From Paenibacillus sp. FSL K6-3182 (lineage in GTDB: Bacteria > Bacillota > Bacilli > Paenibacillales > Paenibacillaceae), in the NCBI RefSeq assembly GCF_037976325.1, contig NZ_CP150265.1, positions 1,538,501 to 1,602,500 of the forward strand: DNA of 64,000 nucleotides, read 5' to 3'. The position numbers and the translations under genes were made by a program. The notes under the pieces are model-generated. The model saw nothing but the letters and a program-made list of their open reading frames with translations. It searched no databases and had not been told where the DNA came from. Within the stretch, counting starts at the first letter, position 1. Each line of letters opens with the position of its first letter. This document shows, piece after piece, positions 9,441 to 17,998 of the stretch.

Positions 9441-11188
9441 ATATTAAGCGACAACTAACAGTGAAGTTCGTTCTTCAACTCGCAATAGCAGGAATGATCG
9501 TTCTTCTCATAGCTGCGCTGACCTTTTATTGGATGCTGCAGCGGTTTAGCGAGATTAACATTACACGTGATTTTGCCAGTGTAGGGTTAGAACAGATGGT
9601 AGAATCCTCTAAGCTTGGCAAGAATGGCATTACGTTTGCACCAAGCTTGCTGAGGCAGGTGAAGAAAAACAATGGCTGGCTGCAAAGCCTAGATGAGAAT
9701 GGAAAAGTTGCTAGTGCTTATAACACGCCCAAAGATGTTCCCAACCAATATGGGCCAGGTGAATTAGTGGAACACTGGATGGGGAAGAGCACATTTCCTT
9801 ACCAGATTGCGTTATGGATACAGCAGAAGGATGGGAAGAAATACACAATGGTCTATGGGGCTCCAAAAGTAATAGAGCCTATATTGGAACAATTAAATGA
9901 AGTCGAATTCATTGTTTCTGAAAAAAAATTAGTCCTTCCAGATGCCTTATCAGGAAAAATAAGATCGGCTCATGCTTTTGTTCAACTGATCGATTCGGCA
10001 GGTGTGGAACTGGTCTCCTATAACAAACCCGATGCGGTACCTTCGTTATACTCCGTTCCGGAACTTGCGCTTCGTACATTGTATGGTGAAAGATACGGTT
10101 ACCGGATAGCAACCTCGCATGATGCAGAAACAGGAAACACCTGGCTTGTCGGAGAGCCGAATAGTGTAGCGGGAGATTCGGGCAAAAAGAAATGGATACC
10201 GGAGGAAGCACAGGTAGTCATTATCGGGTCCATTTTCTTGTTTATCTCCTTACTGGTCTTGTTCGTACTCCTCTCACTATGGCAGGCCCATCGCTTTGGC
10301 GCACCGATGCTGCACATGCTTGTGTGGCTCGATTCAATAGGGAAAACGGTGTATGAAGAACCTGTTGATCGTAGAGGTCTCCATCGAAGCCGAACGTCAG
10401 CAGGGAAATGGCGGCGAAGGTATCGTGTTTTTGCTGATGTGATGGTTTCTATTGAAAAGTTATCCAATGCGTTGAAGAGAGAGCAAGCGATGCGGGAGCA
10501 AACGGAAAGCCTAAGAGAAGAATGGATTGCTGGCGTTACCCATGATTTGAAGACGCCGTTATCCTCTATAACTGGTTATGCCCATTTATTAGCAGAGCCG
10601 GCATATGATTGGTCTCAGGAGGAGGTACGTAAATTTTCTTCGACGATGCTGGAAAAATCGGCTCATATGGATATGTTGATCAGCGATCTTGCTATGACGT
10701 ACCGATTGAGGTCGGGAATTCTTCCTCCTGAGACGATGAAGGTTGAACTGAACGCCTGGCTTTATGAAGCGCTTGAGCAGGCTGCCGCTGATCCTGCTTA
10801 TGGAAAAGAGCGCATTGTATTTCATGCTGCGCAAGATGATGTTTGGGTCCAACTGTATACGCCTTGGCTGGAGAGAGTGGTTAATAATTTAACCGCTAAT
10901 TCGCTGCTTCATAACCCGCCTGGTACCGTTTTGACGGTATCGCTTCTGGCGACTGAAGAAGGTGGCGGAATAACGATAAAATTCACCGATGATGGCGACG
11001 GTATGGATGAAGCTACATTGAATCGGCTTTTTGAGCGTTATTATCGCGGCACGGATACCGCATCCACCACCAACGGTTCTGGACTTGGCATGGCTATATC
11101 GAAGGGACTGATTGAAGCTATGGGTGGCAGGATTGCGGTTAAAACAACACCGGGTGAAGGGACGACGATTTTGTTAATTTGGAGCTGA
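9437..11188 (+). CDS. Membrane sensor histidine kinase
   Basis: 583 residues. TM1 is at about 13-35 and TM2 at about 258-283, giving a large extracellular sensor of about 220 residues that contains two similar halves ('LQSLDENGKVASAYNTPKDVPNQY' and 'VQLIDSAGVELVSYNKPDAVPSLY'). The dimerisation/phosphoacceptor helix has H369 in 'GVTHDLKTPLSS'. The ATPase domain shows the N box 'NNLTANSLLHN', 'DDGDGMDEATLNRLFERYYRG' and 'GSGLGMAISKGLIE'. No PAS domain was seen; the segment after TM2 may be a HAMP-like linker. It overlaps the response regulator by 4 bp and is its likely partner. The duplicated sensor half is a useful marker for finding orthologues. Confidence 0.9.
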   Translation: MNIKRQLTVKFVLQLAIAGMIVLLIAALTFYWMLQRFSEINITRDFASVGLEQMVESSKLGKNGITFAPSLLRQVKKNNGWLQSLDENGKVASAYNTPKDVPNQYGPGELVEHWMGKSTFPYQIALWIQQKDGKKYTMVYGAPKVIEPILEQLNEVEFIVSEKKLVLPDALSGKIRSAHAFVQLIDSAGVELVSYNKPDAVPSLYSVPELALRTLYGERYGYRIATSHDAETGNTWLVGEPNSVAGDSGKKKWIPEEAQVVIIGSIFLFISLLVLFVLLSLWQAHRFGAPMLHMLVWLDSIGKTVYEEPVDRRGLHRSRTSAGKWRRRYRVFADVMVSIEKLSNALKREQAMREQTESLREEWIAGVTHDLKTPLSSITGYAHLLAEPAYDWSQEEVRKFSSTMLEKSAHMDMLISDLAMTYRLRSGILPPETMKVELNAWLYEALEQAAADPAYGKERIVFHAAQDDVWVQLYTPWLERVVNNLTANSLLHNPPGTVLTVSLLATEEGGGITIKFTDDGDGMDEATLNRLFERYYRGTDTASTTNGSGLGMAISKGLIEAMGGRIAVKTTPGEGTTILLIWS

Positions 11189-11251
11189 CAACGTCGACTT
11201 TCATCGAACAAACAACAGTTAAAGAATCGCTATAAAATTAGTAAATAAATA

Positions 11252-11297
11252 AAAAAAACGCTAGATCATGATATATTGATGATCTAGCGTTTTTTTA
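11252..11297 (+). terminator. Intrinsic terminator after the two-component operon
   Basis: The stem AACGCTAGATCAT pairs with ATGATCTAGCGTT and is followed by T7; the A-rich upstream flank would allow bidirectional function. Confidence 0.9.
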
Positions 11298-11372
11298 AAT
11301 CTACAAAAGAATGAAAAATGTAAAGATAACATATTCTTGTCAATCGAAATTATTTGCCAGGGAGGGGTAAGA

Positions 11373-11555
11373 ATGCAGCAACAGGAAAAAGAAATACAGG
11401 AGCTTAAAGAACGATTAGTTAACGTCGAGGAAAAACTTCAACGTAAATCGAATTCTTCTAACGCTCTTAAGTTTGTACTGTGGTTCATCCTTATATTCGT
11501 CGTTCTACTGATCGCAATTGGCGTATTTCAATTTATTGGCTCTTCTTCATCCTAA
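11373..11555 (+). CDS. Small coiled-coil, single-TM membrane protein
   Basis: 60 residues from the ATG at 11373, chosen for its GGGAGGGG site 6-12 nt upstream. Residues 1-30 are a charged, glutamine- and glutamate-rich helix with heptad-like pattern; residues about 35-55 are one hydrophobic segment ('FVLWFILIFVVLLIAIG'), and the protein ends 'GSSSS'. It has its own terminator shared with the convergent pspA gene. No family was recognised. Its position beside PspC/PspA genes hints at an envelope role, but nothing in the sequence demonstrates this. Confidence 0.7.
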   Translation: MQQQEKEIQELKERLVNVEEKLQRKSNSSNALKFVLWFILIFVVLLIAIGVFQFIGSSSS

Positions 11556-11576
11556 TTTAAAATAATATTCTAACGA

Positions 11577-11627
11577 ATAAAGCGGCGGTCAATGACGTTA
11601 TTATACGTCTTTGCCCGCCGCTTTAAG
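11577..11627. terminator. Bidirectional terminator between convergent genes
   Basis: TAAAGCGGCGG pairs with CCGCCGCTTTA, with an inner GACGT/ACGTC stem; it lies between the small membrane gene and the convergent pspA-like gene. Confidence 0.75.
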
Positions 11628-11633
11628 TTGTAT

Positions 11634-12296
11634 TTATGATTTTTTAGTTTGAAGCCGTTTAAGTTCTTCATCCACACGAGCTTTGCGCTGCTCTAGCTGC
11701 TGATCGGAACCATATGCGCCAGCATGTAAGCTGTTGTATGAACCTTTTGTAAGCTCACGTTGTGCTTCTAATTCCATTACCTTTTGTTCAATCCGATCGA
11801 ACCCTTGTGAAGCGGAGCTTCCATGAAGGGAGTTGGAATAGCTAGAAGAGGTTGCAGTTGTCTGCTGCACGCGGGTAATGAGCTCAGCGCGTTTTCCTTG
11901 CAGCCGTGTTTTCTCTTCTTTCAATGCCTCAATGCGATAACCGAGGTCAAGTACCGCTTGCTTTGCAAGCTGCTGCAATCTTACCGTTTCTTCAGCTTGT
12001 TCTAGATACAGCAGCTTCGCTTCAAGCGCCGTACGAGCTTCTGCTTCACGTTCCTCAACTGCCGCTTGCTCTGCTTTACCCTCGTAATAGCTTACTTGTC
12101 CGCTGAATTCACTTAGTTTAGATTGCAGCATGCGATCCTGTGCTTGCTGCTGCGCCAGCGCATGCTCAGTTTTGGCAATTTCCTCATCCAAATCTCTCAA
12201 ATAATGATTAAGCATCATGACCGGATTTTCCATCTTGTCCAACATTTCATTTGCTGCTGCCTTTGTCATACTAACTACTCGTTGTAAAATTCCCAT
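11634..12296 (-). CDS. pspA: PspA/IM30 family envelope-stress protein
   Basis: 220 residues, the usual length of the family. Nearly all is alpha-helical coiled coil ('NHYLRDLDEEIAKTEHALAQQQAQ', 'RTALEAKLLYLEQAEETVRLQ'), beginning with the family's amphipathic N-terminus 'MGILQRVVSMTKAAANEMLDKMENP'. PspA/IM30/LiaH proteins (ESCRT-III-like) assemble on damaged membrane. The start has an AGGAGA site. It lies 62 bp downstream of a pspC-like gene on the same strand, so the two probably form a stress operon. Family assignment is firm; whether it is closer to LiaH or PspA was not resolved. Confidence 0.9.
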   Translation of the reverse strand: MGILQRVVSMTKAAANEMLDKMENPVMMLNHYLRDLDEEIAKTEHALAQQQAQDRMLQSKLSEFSGQVSYYEGKAEQAAVEEREAEARTALEAKLLYLEQAEETVRLQQLAKQAVLDLGYRIEALKEEKTRLQGKRAELITRVQQTTATSSSYSNSLHGSSASQGFDRIEQKVMELEAQRELTKGSYNSLHAGAYGSDQQLEQRKARVDEELKRLQTKKS

Positions 12297-12358
12297 TGAT
12301 AATCTCTCCTTAAAAGTTTGTGTTTGGTTTTATTTTCATTTGCATTCGTTTATTTGAT

Positions 12359-12574
12359 TTAGTAGTGATCGGCAAATCGAAAGTCGTTGTTAATTGCTTT
12401 TGGGATAAAGAGTGTAGCTATAAAATATGCGAGTATAACCGTTCCGAAGCTGAAGAACGCCGCAATGACAACTAACAATCTAACAATAGTGGAATCAATG
12501 CCGAGCCATTGTCCGATGCCTCCGCATAGACCTGTCAGCTTGCTGTCTGTCGTTGATCGAAATAATTTTTTCAT
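12359..12574 (-). CDS. PspC-domain membrane protein
   Basis: 71 residues. The N-terminus 'KLFRSTTDSKLTGLCGGIGQWLGIDSTIVRLL' is the classic PspC signature, followed by a hydrophobic segment (about 33-57) and a short tail. PspC proteins sit in the membrane and take part in the phage-shock or Lia-type stress response. It precedes the pspA-like gene on the minus strand. An AAAGGATG site lies upstream of the ATG at 12574. Confidence 0.9.
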   Translation of the reverse strand: MKKLFRSTTDSKLTGLCGGIGQWLGIDSTIVRLLVVIAAFFSFGTVILAYFIATLFIPKAINNDFRFADHY

Positions 12575-13150
12575 ATACAGTCATCCTTTCGTGTAGCTCA
12601 TCTATGTCCTTATTGTAGTCTCTGGAAGATTGTTTCGTAACGGTCCTCGGGCCATTTCGGTGCTAGGCTTTAGGCGGGGACTGTCTGCGACGGGCGACGG
12701 GGCTGCCGCTATTCTTATAGCAGTTATAGGCTGTGCTTTATTAGAAATTGCTTTTGGATTGGTGTTGGTCTCAGATGAAATTGTAAATCCATAAAAAAGC
12801 TGTCCGAAAATCATTAGACCTTTGGGCAGCCTTATCGGGATGATCAGGTTGTAGAACCAGCGAATTACGGTTGTGGGTTACATGTTCATTGCGTAGCTAA
12901 GCTGTAGTAGCGTTGCTTCTTTAAAGGAGCAGCTTAGAAATTCTATTTCTGCAGGCAAACCTTCTGCTGTGTAATCAGTCGAAACCGTAATTGCTGGCTG
13001 AGAATCCTGAATAAGGACTTAGTTTATTATTGTTTACCGCCTTCCCGAGCGAGAGAGGCTGCTAAATTCCTTTACTCTATTCAACCAATCTACTATTATA
13101 AATTTAGATTTTAGAGATAATAATTAGTATAAATGGGAGATGGGACCAAC
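12575..13150. other. 576-bp intergenic region without a convincing gene
   Basis: Near 12597-12795 the plus strand has an open frame without a good start, ending in a hydrophobic stretch ('AAAILIAVIGCALLEIAFGLVLVS'); it may be a decayed gene end. At 12797-12831 GCTGTCC/GGGCAGC forms a terminator-like stem whose T run is on the minus strand. At 12857-12997 lies the nested inverted-repeat element listed separately. The rest is AT-rich leader of the downstream SLH gene. Confidence 0.5.
12857..12997. other. Nested inverted-repeat element, possible structured RNA
   Basis: Three nested complementary arms are visible: 12857-12872 with 12983-12997 (15 of 16 bases complementary with one bulge), 12876-12882 with 12970-12976 (7 bp with one G-U), and 12897-12904 with 12930-12937 (8 bp perfect). 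Together they would fold a ~140-nt RNA. It starts about 290 bp upstream of the PQQ/SLH gene and could be its leader, a separate RNA or a small repeat element. Confidence 0.45.
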
Positions 13151-16100
13151 ATGAACAGATGGTTTTATTATAAAATCGGAATTTGCTTGCTGATCGTTTT
13201 TACGCTGTGTGTTCCAAGCTTCGGTGCTTCATCCTCTGTCCAAGCGAATGACGCTAAACCTGCTGCTTCCTATTTAGCAGAGCGATGGAGCGAAAGCATC
13301 AAGGGAGGTACAGCTGCGAATCCGGCCATCGGTGAGGACGGCACGGTGTACATCCTATCTCAGCAAGGGAAGGTTTATGCCTTTAGCCCTGTTGGCAAGC
13401 AGCTGTGGTCTGCTGATGTTAGTCCTATGGATGTTACTTCTTCAGAAAGAGAAGGTCAGCTCGAAATAGGAGCAGACGGGATCCTTTATGTCGGCTCAAG
13501 AGGGAATTTATATGCTTTCAACAAAGATGGCGTGAAAAAATGGGAGTATGAAACAACCTATTCAAGCTTTCAAAAGGTTGTCGTTCAACGTAACGGCTTA
13601 ATCTATATTCAAGTGAGATCAAGGGACCTGCTGCTTGCCCTGCGTATGGATGGTACGAAAGCATTGGAACGGACCAATATTACGAATTTGGTAAAGTACG
13701 CAGACACTTTAGAGGATAAGGTTTTTATTACATCTTATAAAATAGATACCAAATTTGTTGAGGGCAAGCTAAGCACCGAATGGATATCTTATGCGGAGGA
13801 ATTAAATGCTAGCGGCTCATCGCGCTGGAAAGTCAATATGTATGGATCATCTTATAATACCCCAATGACGGACAAGCAAGGCAATTTAATCGTATATTTA
13901 GAGGCTTCGAAAAAAGGAGATCAATCGGGTAGTTCACAGCTTAGTCAGGACAGAAGTCCAGGTGAGGTTAAAGTGATCAGTGAGGGAGCTGTGAAAAAAA
14001 GTTACTCGCTAAGCGCAAGGTCATACGCTCCTGTTATTTTTGATGATCAACAAAACGCTTATATTGTTACGAGAGATGCTGTCATTACTAAATTTGATAC
14101 GCAAGGAAAACTGATATGGAAGCTGCAAATCGACGAAGATACTAATGTATTGGAAAACGGAACAGCAATGCAGCTGGATAAGGATGGTTCCCTTCTTTTC
14201 TACAGCTCATTGATTGGTTATGACAAGACGAAGGTTGAGAAAACCGAGCAAAGTGAATATTTTAAAAATCGCTTGCTTCGGATAAATCAAAGAGGGGAAT
14301 TGCAATCCTCTATAAAGAGCGGCCTTTATGCTAGTTCGGTTGTTTCGTTAGACAATGGAATGAATGTAATAAATGGTTATAACAAAGTTGTTTTATCGGA
14401 TTTGAAATCAACGAAGCTAACAGAGTACAACACAAATTCCCCCATTTATTTAACATATAGGGATATCAATACGATCTATGTTGGAACAGAGAGCGGCCGG
14501 ATAATCGCGTTTGAAATTAAACAAGCCTCAAACAAGGGCGATGCGGTTTCCATCACGTTTGGGAACCTCTTTCCGTACATTGAATCAAAAAGTACATACT
14601 CGCTATTTGCAACTGTGAAGTGGGCAGATGGCAAGGAGCAAACCAATCCGCAAGGCATCGTTTATCGCAGCAACAATGAAAAAATTGCTTATTTTGATAA
14701 ACAGGGCCTTCATACGGTCGGAGCTGGTGAAGTCGAGGTAAGCGCTGAATATTTGCATTTGAAGACGACAATGAAAATTAAGATAAACGAGCGAGCTTAT
14801 ATGAATGAGCCTGGGGTTACCTATAGCGCTCAGCTTGTGAAAAAATGGGGAGTGTCGTTGCCTACACTGAATAGCAGTATTAATGAGGTATACCAGGCTC
14901 CCCTCATCTCGGATAATGGTACGGTTTATGCACTTAGCAGTCAAGGGAAGGTAGCAGCTGTCAGCTTGGAAGGAAAGCTACAGTGGCAATACGATTTGAA
15001 GGATCAGGTATGGGCGAGACCTGCAATTGGACCGGATGGACGGCTTTTTATAGGAACGAATAGCGGTTTGCTTACAGCATTTGATCCAAGCAGCGGCAAG
15101 CAGGTTCTTCATAATATGGTGGCAGCTAATCAGCGCAATACTATGATTGGGTGGGATCGTTCCAGTAATAGATATACAGGATTTACAAATAATAATATTG
15201 TTAGGGATGGCAACAAACGCAGCGTCACCAGTTATCTTGAAGCATCAAATGTTTCGGATACTCGGCTTTGGTCGATATCGTTGAGTGGAGAGATCACACA
15301 TTTTGAGCCAACTTTAAATGATACTGGAGACACTTTATATGTTATTACTACGGCAGATGAGTGGGTTGGTGAGAGTGCGACTATACCTTCAGGAATAGTA
15401 CAAATTCGTAGACATGGCACGCTTTACGCTATTAATGCTTCATCTGGCAGCATTCGTTGGAAGTATGAGCTCGGCGTGTCAGATAATACATTTTATAAAC
15501 CGTTGCTGCTTCAGGATGGGACCATTGTTACGAGCAGCTCACAAGGTACTGTAGAAGCAGTAGATAAAGAAGGCAAATCGAAATGGAAGAAAAATTTGAA
15601 AGTATATGCCTATACAGGACCATTTTTAAGCGAAAATAAGCTCGTTATATTTAAACCTGGCGAGAATATTGGCGTGACCGAGGGAGAAGAGCTTATCCGT
15701 TTTATTAATGTGAAAAATTATCCCGAATCCACCAATAGTATCAACCAGCAGCAGAATGAATGGCTTCTTACTTTATCTGATAATACTTACGCTAGTAGAG
15801 GACGTCATTCCCTTGCATCGTATAATTTAGCAGGCAAGTTGAAGTGGGAGCTCCCTATTGCTGGAGAAAAGACTGCAGTAAGTAGAATTAGCAACAACTT
15901 TCAAGTTGCAGTTATCGATTCAGCAGGTGAATTAACCTTCTCTGATATTGAGGTTAAACATACTTCTGGACTTTTATTTTCCGATTTGAAGCTGCACTGG
16001 GCAAAAGGAGCCGTTGAGGAACTTGCAGCAGCTGGCGTTGTAGACGGTTTTCCAGATGGAACCTACCGTCCTGCTGCTCAGGTAACGAGGGAGCAGTTTC

Positions 16101-16492
16101 TGGCTATGCTTGCGAAGAAACTGAAAGTTTCTGTTAAAGCAGAAAACCTGTCATTTCTTGACGTCCCGAGCACGCGTTGGTCTAGGCCATTTATTGAATC
16201 GGCTGTAACACAAGGCTGGATTGATGCTTCAAAATATGGAAATCGCTTCAAGCCTGAACAACCGATTACAAGAGAAGAGGTAGCGGTATGGACAGCAAAA
16301 GCACTAAAGTTGATCGAAAAAACGGACGGCTTAGCTAAGATTTCTGACAAATCATCCATACAAGCATCAAACCTTGGGTTGGTGGGCGCAATAATAGATT
16401 CCGGTATTATTACTGGCTACAAGGACGGAAGCTTCAAGCCGCTCGCGACTTTGACTCGTGCAGAGGCAGCTGCTCTACTGGCACGAATGTAA
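13151..16492 (+). CDS. SLH-anchored PQQ-type beta-propeller surface protein
   Basis: 1113 residues from the ATG at 13151; an in-frame ATG at 13133 lacks a ribosome site, whereas GGGAG lies upstream of 13151 and the signal peptide (TM about 8-25) then begins properly. Two blocks of PQQ-like propeller repeats ('AIGEDGTVYILSQQGKVYAFSPVGKQLW', 'AIGPDGRLFIGTNSGLLTAFDPSSGKQ') flank a Big_2/Ig-like domain near residues 455-550. Three SLH domains close the protein (about 940-1113; 'DLKLHWAKGAVEELAAAGVVDGFPDGTYRPAAQVTREQF'). It should be exported and bound to secondary wall polymer. PQQ-like repeats without catalytic residues usually serve as binding scaffolds. Ligand unknown. Confidence 0.85.
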   Translation: MNRWFYYKIGICLLIVFTLCVPSFGASSSVQANDAKPAASYLAERWSESIKGGTAANPAIGEDGTVYILSQQGKVYAFSPVGKQLWSADVSPMDVTSSEREGQLEIGADGILYVGSRGNLYAFNKDGVKKWEYETTYSSFQKVVVQRNGLIYIQVRSRDLLLALRMDGTKALERTNITNLVKYADTLEDKVFITSYKIDTKFVEGKLSTEWISYAEELNASGSSRWKVNMYGSSYNTPMTDKQGNLIVYLEASKKGDQSGSSQLSQDRSPGEVKVISEGAVKKSYSLSARSYAPVIFDDQQNAYIVTRDAVITKFDTQGKLIWKLQIDEDTNVLENGTAMQLDKDGSLLFYSSLIGYDKTKVEKTEQSEYFKNRLLRINQRGELQSSIKSGLYASSVVSLDNGMNVINGYNKVVLSDLKSTKLTEYNTNSPIYLTYRDINTIYVGTESGRIIAFEIKQASNKGDAVSITFGNLFPYIESKSTYSLFATVKWADGKEQTNPQGIVYRSNNEKIAYFDKQGLHTVGAGEVEVSAEYLHLKTTMKIKINERAYMNEPGVTYSAQLVKKWGVSLPTLNSSINEVYQAPLISDNGTVYALSSQGKVAAVSLEGKLQWQYDLKDQVWARPAIGPDGRLFIGTNSGLLTAFDPSSGKQVLHNMVAANQRNTMIGWDRSSNRYTGFTNNNIVRDGNKRSVTSYLEASNVSDTRLWSISLSGEITHFEPTLNDTGDTLYVITTADEWVGESATIPSGIVQIRRHGTLYAINASSGSIRWKYELGVSDNTFYKPLLLQDGTIVTSSSQGTVEAVDKEGKSKWKKNLKVYAYTGPFLSENKLVIFKPGENIGVTEGEELIRFINVKNYPESTNSINQQQNEWLLTLSDNTYASRGRHSLASYNLAGKLKWELPIAGEKTAVSRISNNFQVAVIDSAGELTFSDIEVKHTSGLLFSDLKLHWAKGAVEELAAAGVVDGFPDGTYRPAAQVTREQFLAMLAKKLKVSVKAENLSFLDVPSTRWSRPFIESAVTQGWIDASKYGNRFKPEQPITREEVAVWTAKALKLIEKTDGLAKISDKSSIQASNLGLVGAIIDSGIITGYKDGSFKPLATLTRAEAAALLARM

Positions 16493-16550
16493 CAAGTTAG
16501 AGCAGAAGTACACGATAACAGCAGCTGCCTAAGATGTGGCATTAGCGTAT

Positions 16551-16896
16551 TGAAAAGTTGAATAAAAAAAGTGCGACGTAGAACGTCATAGTATGACATA
16601 TTATAAAAAGATGAATAAACAAGTGTGACGTAGAACGTCATAGTATGACATCTTTGAAAAGTTGAATAAGATAGTTGTGACATAGAACGTCATGGCTGAC
16701 ATCTTTGAAAAGTTGAATAAGATCGTTGTGTCGTAGAACGTCATAGGCTGACGTCTTTTAAAAGTTGAATAAGATCGTTGTGACGTAGAACGTCATAGGC
16801 TGACATTTTAAAAAGTTGAATAAGATAGTTGTGACATAGAACGTCATGGCTGACATCTTATAAAAAGTTAAATAAAAAAGTGTGACGTAGAACGTC
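16551..16896. repeat. Seven tandem ~52-bp hairpin repeats
   Basis: Seven units with a 51-52 bp period. Each contains the palindrome GACGTAGAACGTC or a one-base variant (16575, 16627, 16679, 16730, 16782, 16833, 16884) followed in the first six by CATAGGCTGACAT-like sequence and AAAAGTTGAATAAGAT. The whole unit is conserved, so there are no unique spacers. The last unit runs straight into a terminator. The array lies between the PQQ/SLH gene and the nuclease-like gene. Confidence 0.9.
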
Positions 16897-16937
16897 CCTG
16901 GTTTTCCTCTGAACAAGAGGAGCCAAGGACGTTTTTT
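16888..16937 (+). terminator. Terminator hairpin immediately upstream of the nuclease-like gene
   Basis: AACGTCCCTGG..TTCCTCT pairs with AGAGGA..CCAAGGACGTT, followed by T6. Only 20 bp, filled by the GAGGAGG ribosome site, separate it from the next ATG, so a promoter cannot lie between. Either it ends the SLH transcript or it is an attenuator. Its 5' arm shares ACGTC with the last repeat's small palindrome. Confidence 0.8.
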
Positions 16938-16957
16938 CATTTTGAGGAGGATGAGAG

Positions 16958-17629
16958 ATGGAATTTGCTGAAGAACATGAGAAATGGTTGAAAAAACATT
17001 TGCGTGCAAGTAAGGGAGAGCACAAGAGCAGGCTTCAGCGTGGACATGGGCATGGTGAACGTTTGTTTTTGAAGCAAGTTTGGTGGCCGATGATGGGTAG
17101 TTTTGATCATTTACATCCGGAGTATGAAGTCGTGGATTGGCGTGGGAACCCTTTTTATATTGATTTAGTTTGGCAGCGGGGAGCGACGAGGTTCGCTTTC
17201 GAAATAAAGGGCTATGGACCTCATGTTCAGAATACCGATCGAATTCGATACCGACGGGAGCTAAATCGGGAAACATTTCTGCAAGTGCTTGGATACCGCG
17301 TCGTGTCCATACCTTATGACGAGTTGGAGGAAAAGCCGCAACTTATTGCGTCTTTGCTGCAGTCGCTGCTGGCTCCTTATTTGGTGACTCACACGCAAGA
17401 GCAAAACATGACACGCCTGGAGCGTGAGTTATTGCATTATGCGTTTAGGTCAAACAAGAACATTCGCCCAGCCGATGTGATGAAGGAGTTTCATATTAAT
17501 CGCCGTACAGCGGTCAAATATTTAAAAAGACTGTGTGATGTTGGCAAGCTGCGTCCAGTTGTATCAGGAAAAGGTATTCGTATTGTCAGCTATGAGCTGA
17601 TACGCTCGGCTTTTAATCCTTTTTTGTAG
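16958..17629 (+). CDS. PD-(D/E)XK-like nuclease domain fused to winged-helix domain
   Basis: 223 residues, ATG preceded by GAGGAGG. Residues about 30-125 resemble DUF559/Vsr-type restriction-endonuclease folds: E34 in 'GHGERLFLKQ', D69 in 'FYIDLVW', then E82-x-K84 in 'FAFEIKGYG', and 'RRELNRETFLQVLGYRVVSIPYDEL' matching the late helix and strand. Residues about 150-215 look like a winged helix ('RPADVMKEFHINRRTAVKYLKRLCDVGKLRPV'). A nuclease-like domain joined to a DNA-binding domain suggests site-directed cutting or a regulator derived from a nuclease. No methyltransferase neighbour is present, which argues against ordinary restriction-modification. The gene sits directly after a hairpin-repeat array and a terminator. 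Function is not established. Confidence 0.7.
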   Translation: MEFAEEHEKWLKKHLRASKGEHKSRLQRGHGHGERLFLKQVWWPMMGSFDHLHPEYEVVDWRGNPFYIDLVWQRGATRFAFEIKGYGPHVQNTDRIRYRRELNRETFLQVLGYRVVSIPYDELEEKPQLIASLLQSLLAPYLVTHTQEQNMTRLERELLHYAFRSNKNIRPADVMKEFHINRRTAVKYLKRLCDVGKLRPVVSGKGIRIVSYELIRSAFNPFL

Positions 17630-17660
17630 GGAGCGGAAGTGGACGTAGGAGTAGGACTAG

Positions 17661-17738
17661 GAGTAAGAGTAAGAGTAAGAGTAAGAGTAAGAGTAAGAGT
17701 AAGAGTAAGAGTAAGAGTAAGAGTAAGAGTAAGAGTAA
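17661..17738 (+). repeat. Hexanucleotide microsatellite, 13 copies
   Basis: Thirteen perfect copies of GAGTAA, preceded by degenerate copies (GTAGGA, CTAGGA). Noncoding and starting 32 bp after the nuclease-like gene. Confidence 0.95.
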
Positions 17739-17998
17739 GAGAGGAATTAGAAGTGACGGCTGAATATGTGTGAATGTGTGCATTTGTGGAGCGTGTGACT
17801 TGTGAGTATGTGGAGTGTGTCTTAATTACATACGAATTGTATAGGTAGATTGTGTCTTAATTGCATACGAATTGTGTAGGTAGAGAGGGATTGAAATTAT
17901 GTATATGGATTGTGAATGTAGTGTGTGTGGGGTGTGAATTTGGATTGTGCACGTAGTGTGAGTGAAGTGTGTATGTACCGCGGGTAAAGTTTGAATAA
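17739..17998. other. GT-rich intergenic sequence with a 35-bp duplication
   Basis: No gene was seen. CTTAATTACATACGAATTGT (17821) recurs with two changes at 17856, a 35-bp direct repeat. The surrounding TGTGTGAATGTG-type sequence is also found between units of the larger palindromic repeats. Confidence 0.6.

Noticed and set aside
8682..11188. Naming the two-component system PhoPR or WalRK
   Set aside because: Domain layout and neighbours differ; only the box spacing is PhoP-like, which is not enough for a name.
12602..12814. 70-codon minus-strand frame
   Set aside because: Proline/alanine-rich composition and weak ribosome site; looks like the antisense of a decayed plus-strand frame.
16551..16896. 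CRISPR array
   Set aside because: The whole 51-52 bp unit is conserved with no unique spacers, and no cas genes are present.
17661..17738. Phase-variation switch
   Set aside because: The hexamer lies downstream of a stop codon, its unit length is a multiple of three, and no promoter spacing depends on it.
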